A stretch of DNA of 64,000 nt from Toxonevra muliebris (taxonomy: Eukaryota > Arthropoda > Insecta > Diptera > Pallopteridae): contig OY829327.1 of the NCBI GenBank assembly GCA_963691655.1, positions 64,740,079 through 64,804,078 on the forward strand, read 5' to 3'. Numbering within the stretch: the stretch's first letter is position 1; every line of letters starts with the position of its first letter. This document shows, one piece after another, positions 22,286 to 33,364 of the stretch. The notes beneath the pieces are model-generated. The model ran no database searches, was not told the DNA's origin, and saw only the letters and a program-made list of their open reading frames with translations. The position numbers and the translations under genes are program-made.

Positions 22286-22502
22286 AGCTAGTATAAAATA
22301 ATATTTTAAATCCTAAAGTTTTTCCTTTGTTGAAAGTATATTCTTTTCACTGCTGATGGCTTTTTTTTTTGAAAAATCTAAATATGGTATTTTTGATTTC
22401 TCAAAAATTACTGTTTACTATAAGATTGTCGGGTTCTGGGGGGGCTTCAGTTTCTATAGCCCCCCTCCCCCCTGCCTCCCTGGATACGCTACCGGATGCG
22501 CT

Positions 22503-23267
22503 GATTATTGGGGAATTGCCATTAGTTCCTTTATTACCTTTATTAGTTCGCTTGTAGCTTAAATATTCCAATGAATCTATAACATCGACTGAAATATTAT
22601 AACTCAAATTCCTCCTAATTACAACTTCGTCAAACATTAAAACATCCTTTCAGTAGAACTCATTTTCTTTATTACAGGTGCAGAAATTTCCGGTTGCGAG
22701 TTTTTTAATTCATTCCATCCATGTAGGTCAGTTTGGTCGTTGCTTTACCAGAGGTGTATGAAAATTCAGTAGACAAGATATGCGAGAAGAGCGAGAAACA
22801 CAAAATTACAGGCTTAGATCATATTTCAGCTAAATGAATAATTATTTTTCTTTTTCTTTCTATTAAATAAATCCCGTTAATTTGTATTTTTCTTATTTTA
22901 ACCTCTTTATATCGAAAACCCCTGTAATTCGTAAGAAATTGCTGATTCCTTGCGATTACGAATTATAGGAATTCTACTGTATTACGAAAAATAAATTAGT
23001 TGAGGTAGATATTTAATAGATGCTTTATGTGAATAAGCTTTTTTAATTTTAGTATTTTTGAACATATGTTATTGCCTTTGCTTAATTTTTGGAAACAAAA
23101 ATTAACTAATTTGATGGGTTATTTTTTTCTGTTTTACTTTCATTCATTTTTATATAACTCATATAACCCATTTATGTATATATTTTGCTATGAAAAATAA
23201 ATCTTAAAATCGTTAATAAAATATTTTATGTTATTAAATTATTATTAAACCCACAAATACTACCCGT
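22503..23267. other. No recognised gene
   Basis: AT-rich sequence between the hAT-like element and the right inverted-repeat arm. No motif is recognised. Confidence 0.5.
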
Positions 23268-23692
23268 CTACTTCGACGTAGAATAGTAGAATAATTACTA
23301 TGTCCACATGACCGCTTATTTTTTTCTTGATTTTTTCCTGATTTTGACATTTAATTAAAAATAAATTGAATTTAAAATTTGAAAAAAATCTTGAAAAATG
23401 GCAAATTTTGAACTTTGAGGAACCATAACTCAGCCATTTGTTTTTTGATCAAAACAAACAGCATATCGATTGGAAGGGTATTTAATTACTTTTTTAACGA
23501 TTTGCAGTTCATCTCGACCGATCTTTGTTTGGACTCCACAAGGATTTGAGTGAAACCATTACCCGAAAAACACAAAATTATTGATCGGCAAAAATTCTTA
23601 CCATAAAAAAAAATGTTTTTGTGTTCGGGAGGTCACAATTTCTCCACCCAAACATGCTTTGTTCTTGGTATTTTTCGGCTGTAAACTAGTGT
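23268..23692. repeat. Right arm of the large inverted repeat
   Basis: Pairs with the left arm at 17570-17757 and 18205-18262. The outer end is TGTAAACTAGTG against CACTGGTTTACA on the left. It is repeated in copy 2 (about 52517-52950). Confidence 0.65.
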
Positions 23693-24741
23693 AATAAGGG
23701 CCTTATATTTCAGATAATATGTCGGAATTAAATAGATTGTTAATTCAGTCCACTGTTAAATAATAAATTAAGAAAATATATACAAGTCATTTTGTGTAAA
23801 ATTTTAAAAAGCAATTTCGTTCCTTAGTCAGACAAAGATGAACTTCACATTTTGAGCATTTAACTAGTGATCTTCCACTGCATTTTCTGATTTGCATCGA
23901 GTTGCATTTTCCTGATCGTCACGGAGTGGAAAATGTCCCAGTTAATCGAATCATACATTAGCAATAGGCCGGCACTCTCCTTTGTTGAAATTGCGATGAT
24001 TTGTGGGTAGGTCGTTGTCGTTTATATTCGAGCTTGGTCTAACGCGTTTTCTTTCATTAGCCTTATTCGCCAGAGTAGAGAATAGAATAGAATAATTCTT
24101 TATTTGTATTTAAAGTTCACAATGTATGCTTACAGACTAACAATATTTTTAAATAACTAAATAAAGAATATACGGCAATGGCCTTAAAGGTCGTCTGCTG
24201 GAATATACGATCTATTTTTAACATATCACGTAAATTCATTTACAATTAATTCTCTGTACTTCAGCGCACCAGTTATGTAAAAAACCAGTTTTTTCCAAGA
24301 CTCATCATTTTTCCCATTCAATACATTCACTATATCAGAATGTGTCAAAGTTGTTTTTTGGAAATTTGCAGCACGGAATGTTGTTAAAATGGGACATTTC
24401 CCAATAAAATGGGTAACGTTTTCTATCTCATTTAGATTGGAGAGTGTACCGTTTTTATTATAAATATCATCAGATTGCATCTTGCTCTAAATATGTATTA
24501 AGGAAATTTTGTACCTGCTAACTGTATCACTCAAATATTTTTTGCCAATATTGAAATCTAAATGTTTATATATCCTTCCTTCACTTTTTTGGGACCGTTC
24601 CCGCATACTACCTCGAATTTTGTTATTCCTCATCATTAAAAGCGTTTCTTTTTTCATATTCCAAATATTTGGGTTTAAATCTCTATCATCCCACTTCAAA
24701 TCGAATTCCATTCCTATTTTATTTAGTGACTTAGCCCAGAA

Positions 24742-25297
24742 AAATGAACTGGCTAGACAAGGTTTTCACCTACCAAGCACATTGGCCCCGATCCGTTCTG
24801 CGGAATCGGCTGAACCTCTACGAAATCTTTCGTTGAGGAGTGGTCTAAAGCAAAAATGGCTAGAGTATTGGAACTCTATCCCAGGTTTAAGACAGGCAAA
24901 AGCACTTATCATTCCGCTTGCCCAAAATAAGCCCATCCCTTATCCCAAATCTGACCTTAGGCTACTGGTGGGCTACATGTCTGGACACTATGGGCTCAGA
25001 TATCACCTAAACAAAATAGGTCTGTCTAATGAGACAGAGTGTCGTCTATGTCTGGAAGATGACGAGTCGATACTTCACGTTCTGTGTGAGTGTCCGGCCT
25101 TGGCTCGGCTCAGAGGAAGAATTTTTGGTATTCCTTTTCTGACGGCTAATCACATAAAATCTTCTTCTACAAAAGATGTCTTGACTTTTATTAGGTCAGC
25201 TGAACGTCTTTTGTCATAAAATGGGGAATGGCACAAAAGATCTTTTAGGTCGCAGTGCCTGCCTGGTTGGGCTCCCCTAAATAATAAATGATAATAA
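24742..25297 (+). mobile_element. LINE D: 3' end of an RNase H-type LINE inside LINE C
   Basis: A 556-bp 5'-truncated insertion with a perfect 10-bp TSD, TAGCCCAGAA, at 24732-24741 and 25298-25307. It encodes the C-terminus of a LINE polyprotein: a readable frame to 25219 with LRQAKALIIPLAQNKPIPY, LLVGYMSGHYGLRYHLNKIG and a zinc motif (CRLCLEDDES, HVLCEC). The 3' untranslated end (25230-25261) is the sequence shared with the SINE at 761-792, followed by an AATAAT-type tail. It cuts LINE C, whose frame continues on both sides. Fragment only; not functional by itself. Confidence 0.85.
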
Positions 25298-26205
25298 TAG
25301 CCCAGAATATGTTTTTTCTCAGTACTTTCAGTGTCAGATTGTGTAGTAGTCTTTTGTTGCTGTACTCAAAAATCGTTCTTTGTATATAATTTAGATGTAT
25401 CGCAAGAGTATAAATGTGTCCACTTTCTATATTCGATTCCAACATTATGACATAAGTAGGCGAGCATTCCGGGAGTCTTAAGATTTTTTTAACAAAGTAA
25501 AGGTGGAGCTTGTCTAGAGTGTAACCCCATACTTGAGCGGCATAACTTTGAGTGGCACGGCATACAGCTTGAAACATTTGCCATTTCGAGCTAAGATTTA
25601 TGTCTTTTTTAGAAAGAAAGCTTGATCAAGCTGAATTTATACTAATTTTTGCACGTTCAATAAGTGTTTTTGAAAGCTCATTTTAAGGGTCATACTTTGT
25701 AACACGTCAACTTCATTTGCCATTATCACTATGTTCATGTCATCGATATATAGACCCCCTCCTAATCTTCATGTATGTCATTTAAATATAAGGCGAATAG
25801 AAGCGGCGACATCAAACACCCTTGCCTAACTCCTGATAGCGTACAAAATTCTTCTGACACTTCATCATTCACTTCATCCATGTACACTTTCTTCAAAAAA
25901 TGCGTCATTTGGACGATTTCAGAGCCAAATGACGGTTGGACGATTTAGTAGCACGAAATAACGATTTACGAAAAGTTTGAAAAAAGTAAACTTGAAAAGA
26001 ATACCTACAAATATGTGTCAAGGAATAAAACACTATACTAAAAATTACAACTGATTTAATTTAATTTTTGATTTTTTATAATAAAAAAAAAGGTAAGAGA
26101 AACCAGTCAAAAGTGCTAAATGTAATAAAATGGAGTAAGTTTTAGTACTGGCCGAGTTTTGTTATAACTTTCTTTTTGGTTATTTCAGGTAAGAAAAATT
26201 TAAGA

Positions 26206-26761
26206 ATGTAGTCTGGTGTTCCGGCCTAATTTTCAAGTATATTTCGGGAATTTTTTTTATAACAAAATAAAATACAATCATTTAAATTTTTTATATGTTA
26301 TTACTGGCTTCTTTCATTGTACAAAAAAAAATTTTTGGAGTTTATTTTACGATATTTTTCTTCAGTGTTTTTTACGTCGAACACGTCGTACGTAGACACC
26401 TAAAAAAAGATGTGGCACTCAGGTGATTACGGTAGTTGAAGTCATCAGAAACAAAAAATTTAAATAAAGTACTGGGTAAAAAATAGGAAATGATTAAAAA
26501 TAAATAATTCTGTTTCCTGCGAGAGCCATTGGCGTGTAGTTTAACATATTAAAATTTCAGCCCAATCGTATTCTTTCCAGACCCTTGGAGGAATCAAAAA
26601 TAAGTTGGTTTGAGAAAAACGCTTTAAAACTCTCGACTATGCGCTATAACTTCGTTATTATTTTGAATTTTGGTCTGAAACAGTACGCTCTCAAAATATT
26701 GTACTTTTGAAATATATGAAAAAAATAATCGATTTTTTGAAACTCGAACACCAGACTACAT
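26206..26761. mobile_element. TIR element in the RT region of LINE C
   Basis: A perfect 16-bp TIR, ATGTAGTCTGGTGTTC (26206-26221) and its inverse GAACACCAGACTACAT (26746-26761), bounds 556 bp of noncoding DNA. It lies in the stretch where LINE C's RT is missing. No clear TSD. The copy 2 equivalent is 55463-56018. Confidence 0.55.
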
Positions 26762-28310
26762 CCTTAACAAAAGAAAAAGGAGCAGAATGGACGGATGAAA
26801 TAGAATGTGCAATGTGGTTTTTGCAAAATATGCAACTTTTAAGGTAAAGTGGGTCTAGTCAGACATAGCTAATTCGAGACATAGTATGCATTCCATTTTT
26901 TTCAATTATAAAAGATACATAAATTGAAAAGTTGTAATAGCAGCAAAAAATTAATTAAATTCCTTGGTAATTTGATACAATTTCCCTTTTTAAATATCAG
27001 GCAGATTATGCTAGTCTGAAAAGATCTTCCTGTTTCTCCCATATTGCATAGGCGCGTAAACACATCAGCCAACTCGTCCAGCAACTCCTGCGGGCTATTT
27101 TGAAAAAATTCATACGATACACCGTCAATTCCTGGGGCTTTATTTGGCTTAGTCTTTTTTAACATTTTTTCAATCTCTTCCCTCGTTATTGGCTTAACCA
27201 AATCGTATATTTCAACTTTATTTGAAGAATAGAGTGCGTCCTAGCACTGTGCCTCTCTTATTTTGGAAGCCAAGTTCCACCACTGTTTCAAGTCTTTTAC
27301 ATTATTAATTCTTCTATCGAGTTCTATATAATAAGCTTTCTTACTTTCTCGACATATTCTTTGGAACTCCTTGTTTGCTTCAGTACCTATACTTATTTTT
27401 ATCATTCAGATCAAGGGTGGCGGTAAATGTACGAAGACAATCAAAGGAGATTTTACTAGCCTTTTCACATTTATAGTTAAACCAGTCTTCCCTTTTTAGA
27501 TTGCTCGCTTTTTTCTGTGAAGACGATTTGAAATTTTGATCTGCGCAAATATCATTTACAGAGCTGCCCATATTGCCTATAAAACTTAAATTACCTTCTC
27601 TGTCGCCCTCAGTTATTCCGTTTAAAACAATCAAACCATTGTCGTTGCAAAAATCTATATATTTTTACCCATTTGCATTTACCGTTTATCCTTTGATTGT
27701 CGGTGATCATAGCCTGCCTTGAATAGATTCGTGTATATTTTTTCAATTTCTTGTTGCATTTCCCCGATTTTTACATTTAAGTCTCCAATCACAATAAAAT
27801 TTTTCCAATCTTTTTCTATAAAAGTATTTTTAAATATATAGCAAATTCCTTGTTCCATTCAGTACCCCTGATATATATTGGAAACACCTGCAAAACGTTT
27901 TCCTTCATTCATTCTTCTATGAAAGTGAGAGTATTTATTTCCTGAAACGAGACGCTTACATCTTGCTCTTTCAGTCCTTTTTTTACCCCATATAATAAGC
28001 TCCACTTGCTCTTCCAAAGTGCGTTTTTCTTGTTGCTCCTTTCCATTTTATTTTATGGTTTGTGAAATATTTACTAAAACTTTAAAATTTGTCTTCTTCA
28101 ATATATGTTTCATTAATACTATAATGTCAAAATCATTTATGTAATAGAAAAATTTTGGAAAAATTATTTTACTCTGTAGTCCATTAATGTTATAGGACAA
28201 TATTTTGATGCCAATTTCACTCGTCTTTTCAAAAATGCTATTTTCTACATTACTGGTGCACTGATTATTACCACGTTTATCTGACAGTCTGTTCGGTACA
28301 AATTTTGCAA

Positions 28311-28762
28311 ATTAAGTATCTAAAATATATATAAATATAATAATATTTAGAATATTAGCATCGGAAGTTTTTCAATTTTTTTCATTGATCAAAGCATTGC
28401 ATTCATCGTTGTAAAATTCATTGCTTTAGCGGGAGTAGAAAATATGGATATGTGTATACAGAAGAAGATTTGTTGTTGTGAATGTAAAAAAATGTGCAAG
28501 GAGGATAATTTATTTATAAGTTTATAAAATATAAAATATGAAAAGTTCCAACATTTTAGCTAAATATATTCAACTAAAATATTTCAACATTTTATCTCCA
28601 TATACTTATTTACAAATATTTAGGTAAAATGTTGAAAATAGTAATAACAATTTCATCGCATTTTGATTTAATGAAATCAGTAGAAAAATATTCCAAAGTA
28701 AGTTATATGAAATATGCAAAACCGCAACCAAACGTTTACATATTTCTATATAAAGAATATAT
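28311..28762. other. AT-rich DNA left of the Jockey insertion
   Basis: No gene. A block near 28405 (ATTCATCGTTGTAAAATTCA) resembles ATTCATCGTTGTAAAAATCA near 33610. The segment ends at the Jockey insertion site. Confidence 0.5.
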
Positions 28763-28968
28763 TTTTTTTTTTATTTCGAATTTTTTTTTATTTTATAAGA
28801 ATTTTACAAAATATAATGCAATTATTAGAAAATAACAAAATACTTATGCCAAAGTCATACAATCCAAAAATTTTTCGATTACAATTGCAACTAGTTCAAT
28901 TCATTAACTATCTAGCAATTTTCAGTTAAATTAATATAGTTAAATTTACCAATTAGATGGTGTTAGGA

Positions 28969-31549
28969 TTATCTTGTTAGATCACAAGGTTTCAATCTTT
29001 TCAATCTTCGATACAGGTTTTCCGTATTTACAAGTACGGCTGCCTCTTCATTTATGTGAGTTCTTAGTCTCATTTCGTGTGATTTAGCAACTAGTTGTAT
29101 TTCATCTTTGACCATTTTGATGTTCAAGTCACGATGCAAATCAGAGTTTCGCACGCATCTCAATACCTTATTTTGGAATCTTTGGATAATCAGGATTTGT
29201 GCGTTACTTGCACAACCCCAAAGTTGAATTCCGTAGAGCCAAATCGGCTTTAAGATTTGTTTGTAAATCATGAGTTTATTATGAATTGATAAGACAGATT
29301 TCCTGCCAATTAGCCAGTAGATGCTTTTAAATTTTAGTTCAAGTTCCTCCTTTTTCTTTTTAACATGAGCATTCCAGCGAAGCTTTGCATCGAGTGTCAT
29401 ACCTAAATATTTTGCAGTATTTGAGTGTGGTATTACATTGTCGTTAATATTCACGGGAAGGTGCTGTGCATTTATATTTGAGAAGTCCACATGTACTGAC
29501 TTTGAGTTATTCAGTTTAAGGCGCCATTTCTTTGTCCAAGAAGATACGTTTGTTACTGCTGTTTGTAGAATACTTGTTGACTCTGCTTCTGTATTACCAA
29601 CTGCTATCAATGCAGTATCATCAGCGAATGTTGCTGTTGTATAATTCTCGTCAGTGGGGAGATCGCAAGTATATAACAAGTATAATTGAGGACCTAGGAC
29701 ACTGCCTTGAGGTACTCCTGCTTTAATTGGCTTTAAATCAGAATAACAATCTTCTTGTTTAATTCGAAAATATCTCTCAGTTAAATATGTTCGCAGGATA
29801 TTAACGTAAGCATTTGGCAATTTATTTTGCACTTTTTTGAGAAGGCCTTCGTGCCATACCTTATCGAAGGCTTGGGAAACATCAAGGAAAACAACAGAAC
29901 ATATCTTTTTTTCTTCCAAAGCTTTTTCTATAATCGCAGTGATTCTATGAATCTGATCAATTGTTGAGTGTCTCGATCTAAACCCAAATTGATGAGGTGG
30001 TAAAATATTTCTTGTTTCGATAATGCCGTTCAGTCTTTTAATAAATAGTCGCTCGAATACTTTAGAAAGAATTGGTAAAAGAGATATAGGTCTATATGAG
30101 GAAATTTCATGAGGATTTTTCCCCGGCTTAAGGATCATAATGACCTCTGCAATTTTCCAATATATTGGAACATATTTCAAGTTTAAAACCGCATTCATTA
30201 CTTGCGTCAGTTTGACAATGCCTTTATGTGGAAGTTTCTTTAGTACCTCTGCAGTTAGTAAGTCGTACCCCGGAGATTTTTTGTTTTTTAAGTTATTTAT
30301 TACCTGCTCAACTTCAGCTTCAGTTACAGCATCTATTTCTGTGTTCTCTTCGTTTATTATATTATCGGACTCAATATTTGAACTACTATCCTCAGTAATT
30401 GTGAAGATGTTTTCTAGATGATTTGCGAATAACTCAGCTTTCTGCTGACTTGTTTTAGCCCATTCATTGTGTTCGCTTTTAATTGGTGGAATTTGAGTCG
30501 CTGGTCTTTTAAGTCTCTTTGTGCATTTCCATAAAGAATATTCAGTACTACGTTCGTTTGAAAGATTTTGTAAATACGAATTGAATGTTTCATTTTTGAA
30601 TAGTTTTATTTTGAAGGTCAATTCTGTGGTAAGTTTATTTAATTTTTGCTTATCCGACGGTGACCTTGTTTGGTGCCATTTACGACGGGCTTTACGTTTA
30701 TTTGAAATAAGCTTTAGTATTTCCTCAGGATAAGTATCCATATTAAACTTTTTTGCAATTGTTGGAGTACTTCTCCACGCAGCTTGCTGTATTAATTGTG
30801 AAAAATTCAGTACTTCCATTTCAAGAGTATCTATGTTATTAAGCTCAACTGTTGTATTTACTTGTTCATTTATTATATTTTGAAAGAACTCCCAATCAGT
30901 GAGTTTATTGTAAAGGAATGCTGTGCTTTCTTTTTCGTTTATGTTTTCATTGAATGTTAGGTAAATGGGTGAGTGGTCCGAATTCAGATCAAAACTTTCT
31001 TCAATTTTTACATATTGCATTGGAATACCTTTAACAATGAAAAAATCAATGAGATCTGGAGATTTTAGAGGATCGGTGAGCCAGTACGTAGGCTTACGTG
31101 TAGATAAAGGATTACTTCGGGTGTCTTGGATGGCGTTTAGAAGCTCCCTACCTTTTGTGGTAATTAATCTGGAACCCCAGAATGTATGTTTGGCATTAAA
31201 ATCGCCACCAATAATAAATCGATTTTTGATTCTCATAAGGAACTCTTTATATTGCTCATATTTAATTATATGTCTCGGGGGACTATAGACAGCTGTCAAC
31301 GATAACGGCATTTTATTTGTCCAAATGGTGACTGTAGTTGATTGGATATATTCTTCTGATATTTATTTGAGGATGAGTAGTGTGGTATATTTCATACTTC
31401 TTGAACCTTATGAAAGATTCTCTAGTGAAGTGAGTTTCCGATATTAGGCATACATCTATATTTTTGCTATTTAGGATTACTTCAACTTCATCTTGATGCT
31501 TTAGCAACCCATTAGCGTTCCATAACATTACTTTCAAAGCTTTAACCAT
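28969..31549 (-). pseudogene. Jockey ORF2, endonuclease-reverse transcriptase, frame break
   Basis: The first part (31549 to about 31370) reads MLWNANGLLKHQDEVEVIL and LISETHF, the start of an APE endonuclease. Near 31360 the frame is lost, and a stretch that normally follows (a GG-containing block) seems deleted. The second frame (open to 28969) has LTAVYSPPRH, IIGGDFNAKHTFWGS and SDHSPIYLTF (rest of the endonuclease). It then has the RT, with SSYRPISLLPILSKVFERL, VFLDVSQAFDKVWHEGL (catalytic D), AGVPQGSVLGPQLYLLY and the FADD box at residues 562-565 of the 780-codon frame. The C-terminus (LKPIWLYGIQLWGCAS) is typical of Jockey. The RT is intact; the endonuclease break should block self-mobilisation. 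Confidence 0.88.
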
Positions 31550-32903
31550 TTATCATTTTTGTTAGTTTACCCTCCAGATTCGATAATCTCAATTCCAGTG
31601 AGAAATAAAATTGTTCTTGGGAGTTAAGTTTTGCTAAAATTTGAGTTAACAAATGGTTATCATCTTTGTTAGTAGATGCATTTTCCTTAAGGGCTTGGGA
31701 ATATGTATTTTTCATATTTTTATTTAGATTGTTCTCCCCTGGTTTGCTCGTGTTTGACTTATTTTCATTCTTCTGTAATACATTGGTTTGTTCATTTTCT
31801 TTCATATTTTTGTTTCGAACGCCTATAGTTTTATCTCTTATTTTTTGCATTTCCTTTGCTACAATGCACCCTCGATAGTTTGCGGGATGGTTTTCGCTAC
31901 AGTTACAACACTTAGGTTGGACTTTTTCAGGCTTTGAACATTCAGATGATTTATGTTTTCCAGCACATTTGACACATCTAGCAGGTTTTCCACAATAATT
32001 TTTTGTATGGCCAAACGACTGGCATAGCTTACATTGTGGTATAAGTTTAGAATGACGTATTGGTTCAATTGTAACAACAGAATTTAATATGGCTTTGATT
32101 TTGTAGATTTCATTAATATCAGAGGTTGAGTCAAAACTTAACATGAACATATCAAGAGGTTCTTTTGTTTTAAATTTGAGCTTATTTACAGCGTTAAGCG
32201 CATTAAATCCTTGCCTTTTCAGATCTGATATTATAAGATTAGGCTCACATGAATGGTGCAAATTCTTCACAATTACTTTAATTGGTCTGATATGTTTATT
32301 TTCGTAACTGTACCAGGACCAGGTAGAGCTTGATAGTTTCTTGGTAATTCCTCGATAATCATCAGCGTCAAACGTTGATATTTTGTAGATGCCATTGTTT
32401 AAAAGTTTTATTAAAAAATCTTTTTGTGATTCTCCACTGACTAAATTGTGTACGTCTTTGTAGTCTAAGTTGCCCGAAACCATTATTGGAGGTGGTCGCA
32501 TGGATTTTTTGTCTGCTGGGTCGTTAGCAGATTTGCGGACAGGGGAGTTAGGTTTTGGCGCTTCTGGAGAAGAATCGGCTTTTCTTTTTTTTTATGGACG
32601 TTTCATTTTTAGAATCCAATTGGTTTCTTGTTCAAGTTCTTCTTCATCTGTGTCAAAAGTAATAACTTCTTTTGGTTTTGGCGTTGCTTTCTGGTTTTCA
32701 GATTTGGATTTTTCCATTTTCCGTTTACTGCAAATGGCAGGAGAGGCCAATTTGCCTTCTCTTAATTTTGTATTCTCTAATTGAAGTTTACTAACTTCAT
32801 TTTGCAGATGAGTGCATAATTCCTCCAGTTTTTGCAATTTTTCTTCTAACGACAATTTATCCGAATTATTAGTGCCACCACCTGGCGGTGGTAGGCTATT
32901 CAT
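31542..32903 (-). pseudogene. Jockey ORF1, zinc-knuckle protein, one internal stop
   Basis: A gag-like RNA-binding protein of a Jockey LINE. A single frame of about 453 codons starts at ATG 32903 and is broken by one TAA at 32592-32594, after which the same frame continues (KKRKADSSPEAP) to 31542. The N-terminus has a leucine-rich coiled-coil-like stretch (EEKLQKLEELCTHLQNEV). The C-terminal half has three zinc knuckles: CKLCQSFGHTKNYC, CVKCAGKHKSSEC and CCNCSENHPANYRGC. The stop codon of ORF1 overlaps the ATG of ORF2 (ATGGTTAA), a layout common in this clade. Confidence 0.85.
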
Positions 32904-33364
32904 ATTAAAAGATTTATATTAAATTAATATTTTGTTTTAGCGTTGCAGATTAGTTGTACAAAACAATCGCATACAACGCACGTGACGCGTTTGATGTGAC
33001 CTATGTACTTTGACAATTTTAAGTATGCAGCAATGGCAATGCCGTCCCACTATTTTGTGTGAAGCGAACAGCTGTAGTACCGATCTTCAATATATTATAT
33101 TTTTGTAGAATTGAGTGATTTTTAATTTACTTATATTTCCAATATGAATTAAATTGAAATTTTTACGAAAACTCGTCCAGAAATGCAAGATTTCATAAAA
33201 TGTAGAGCAAACTCACTGCGGGAGTAGTATCCAGGTATGAAACAGCACCTTCTGTGATTTTTGGTTGGTGTTAACACTTTTAGTTGCAGATTTTTCCGGA
33301 GCACTCAATGTTATATAACTATACTAGCGGACCGTCTATCTATATTTCAATCTAAAGAATATAT

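Larger units (their letters stand above)
18445..22494. mobile_element. hAT-like non-autonomous element, 4,050 bp
   Basis: The left end begins CAGTGGCGGTTCTAGG; the right end read inward gives CGGTAGCGTATCCAGG. Both are followed inward by G-rich runs ending GGGGGGCT. Flanks are GATGCACT (18437-18444) and GATGCGCT (22495-22502), an 8-bp TSD with one mismatch. No transposase is readable. The interior holds the A+C-rich repeats, an AT microsatellite, two tRNA-like segments and a dispersed repeat block. The 8-bp TSD and CAGTGGCG-type end suit hAT. Confidence 0.6.
24078..28310 (-). mobile_element. LINE C: minus-strand APE-type LINE, interrupted
   Basis: A decayed non-LTR element whose 5' side is near 28310 and whose 3' end is near 24078, with an ATTCTATTCT-type tail on the minus strand. 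Order on the minus strand: endonuclease (ILSYNINGLQSK near 28200, FIVIGDLNVKIGEMQ near 27810, VLNGITEGDREGNLSFI near 27610); RT N-part (MVKPITREEIEKML and KPNKAPGIDGVSYEFF, 27201-27080); a 0.9-kb noncoding stretch; RT palm (LSGVRQGCLMSPLLFALYLND near 25840); and a C-terminal part (LRLPECSPTYVIM near 25480, IENVTHFIGKCPIL near 24420). It is interrupted by a 556-bp TIR element and by LINE D. The clade is uncertain; the ATTCT-type tail would suit a CR1/L2-like group. All frames are broken. Confidence 0.75.
28763..33352 (-). mobile_element. LINE E: Jockey-clade retrotransposon, full insertion
   Basis: A 4,590-bp insertion present in copy 1 and absent from copy 2. It is flanked by the perfect 12-bp TSD TAAAGAATATAT (28751-28762 and 33353-33364); copy 2 has this sequence once (58005-58016), the empty site. 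The 3' poly(A) tail appears as poly(T) from 28763. It contains a 5' leader (32904-33352), ORF1 (zinc-knuckle protein), ORF2 (endonuclease-RT) overlapping ORF1 by 8 bases, and about 200 bp of 3' untranslated sequence. ORF1 has one stop, and ORF2 has a frame break in the endonuclease. Confidence 0.95.

Noticed and set aside
24487..25219. A single 236-codon plus-strand protein starting at 24509
   Set aside because: Its first 78 codons are the antisense of LINE C and the rest is LINE D. The frame fuses two elements across the TSD at 24732-24741.
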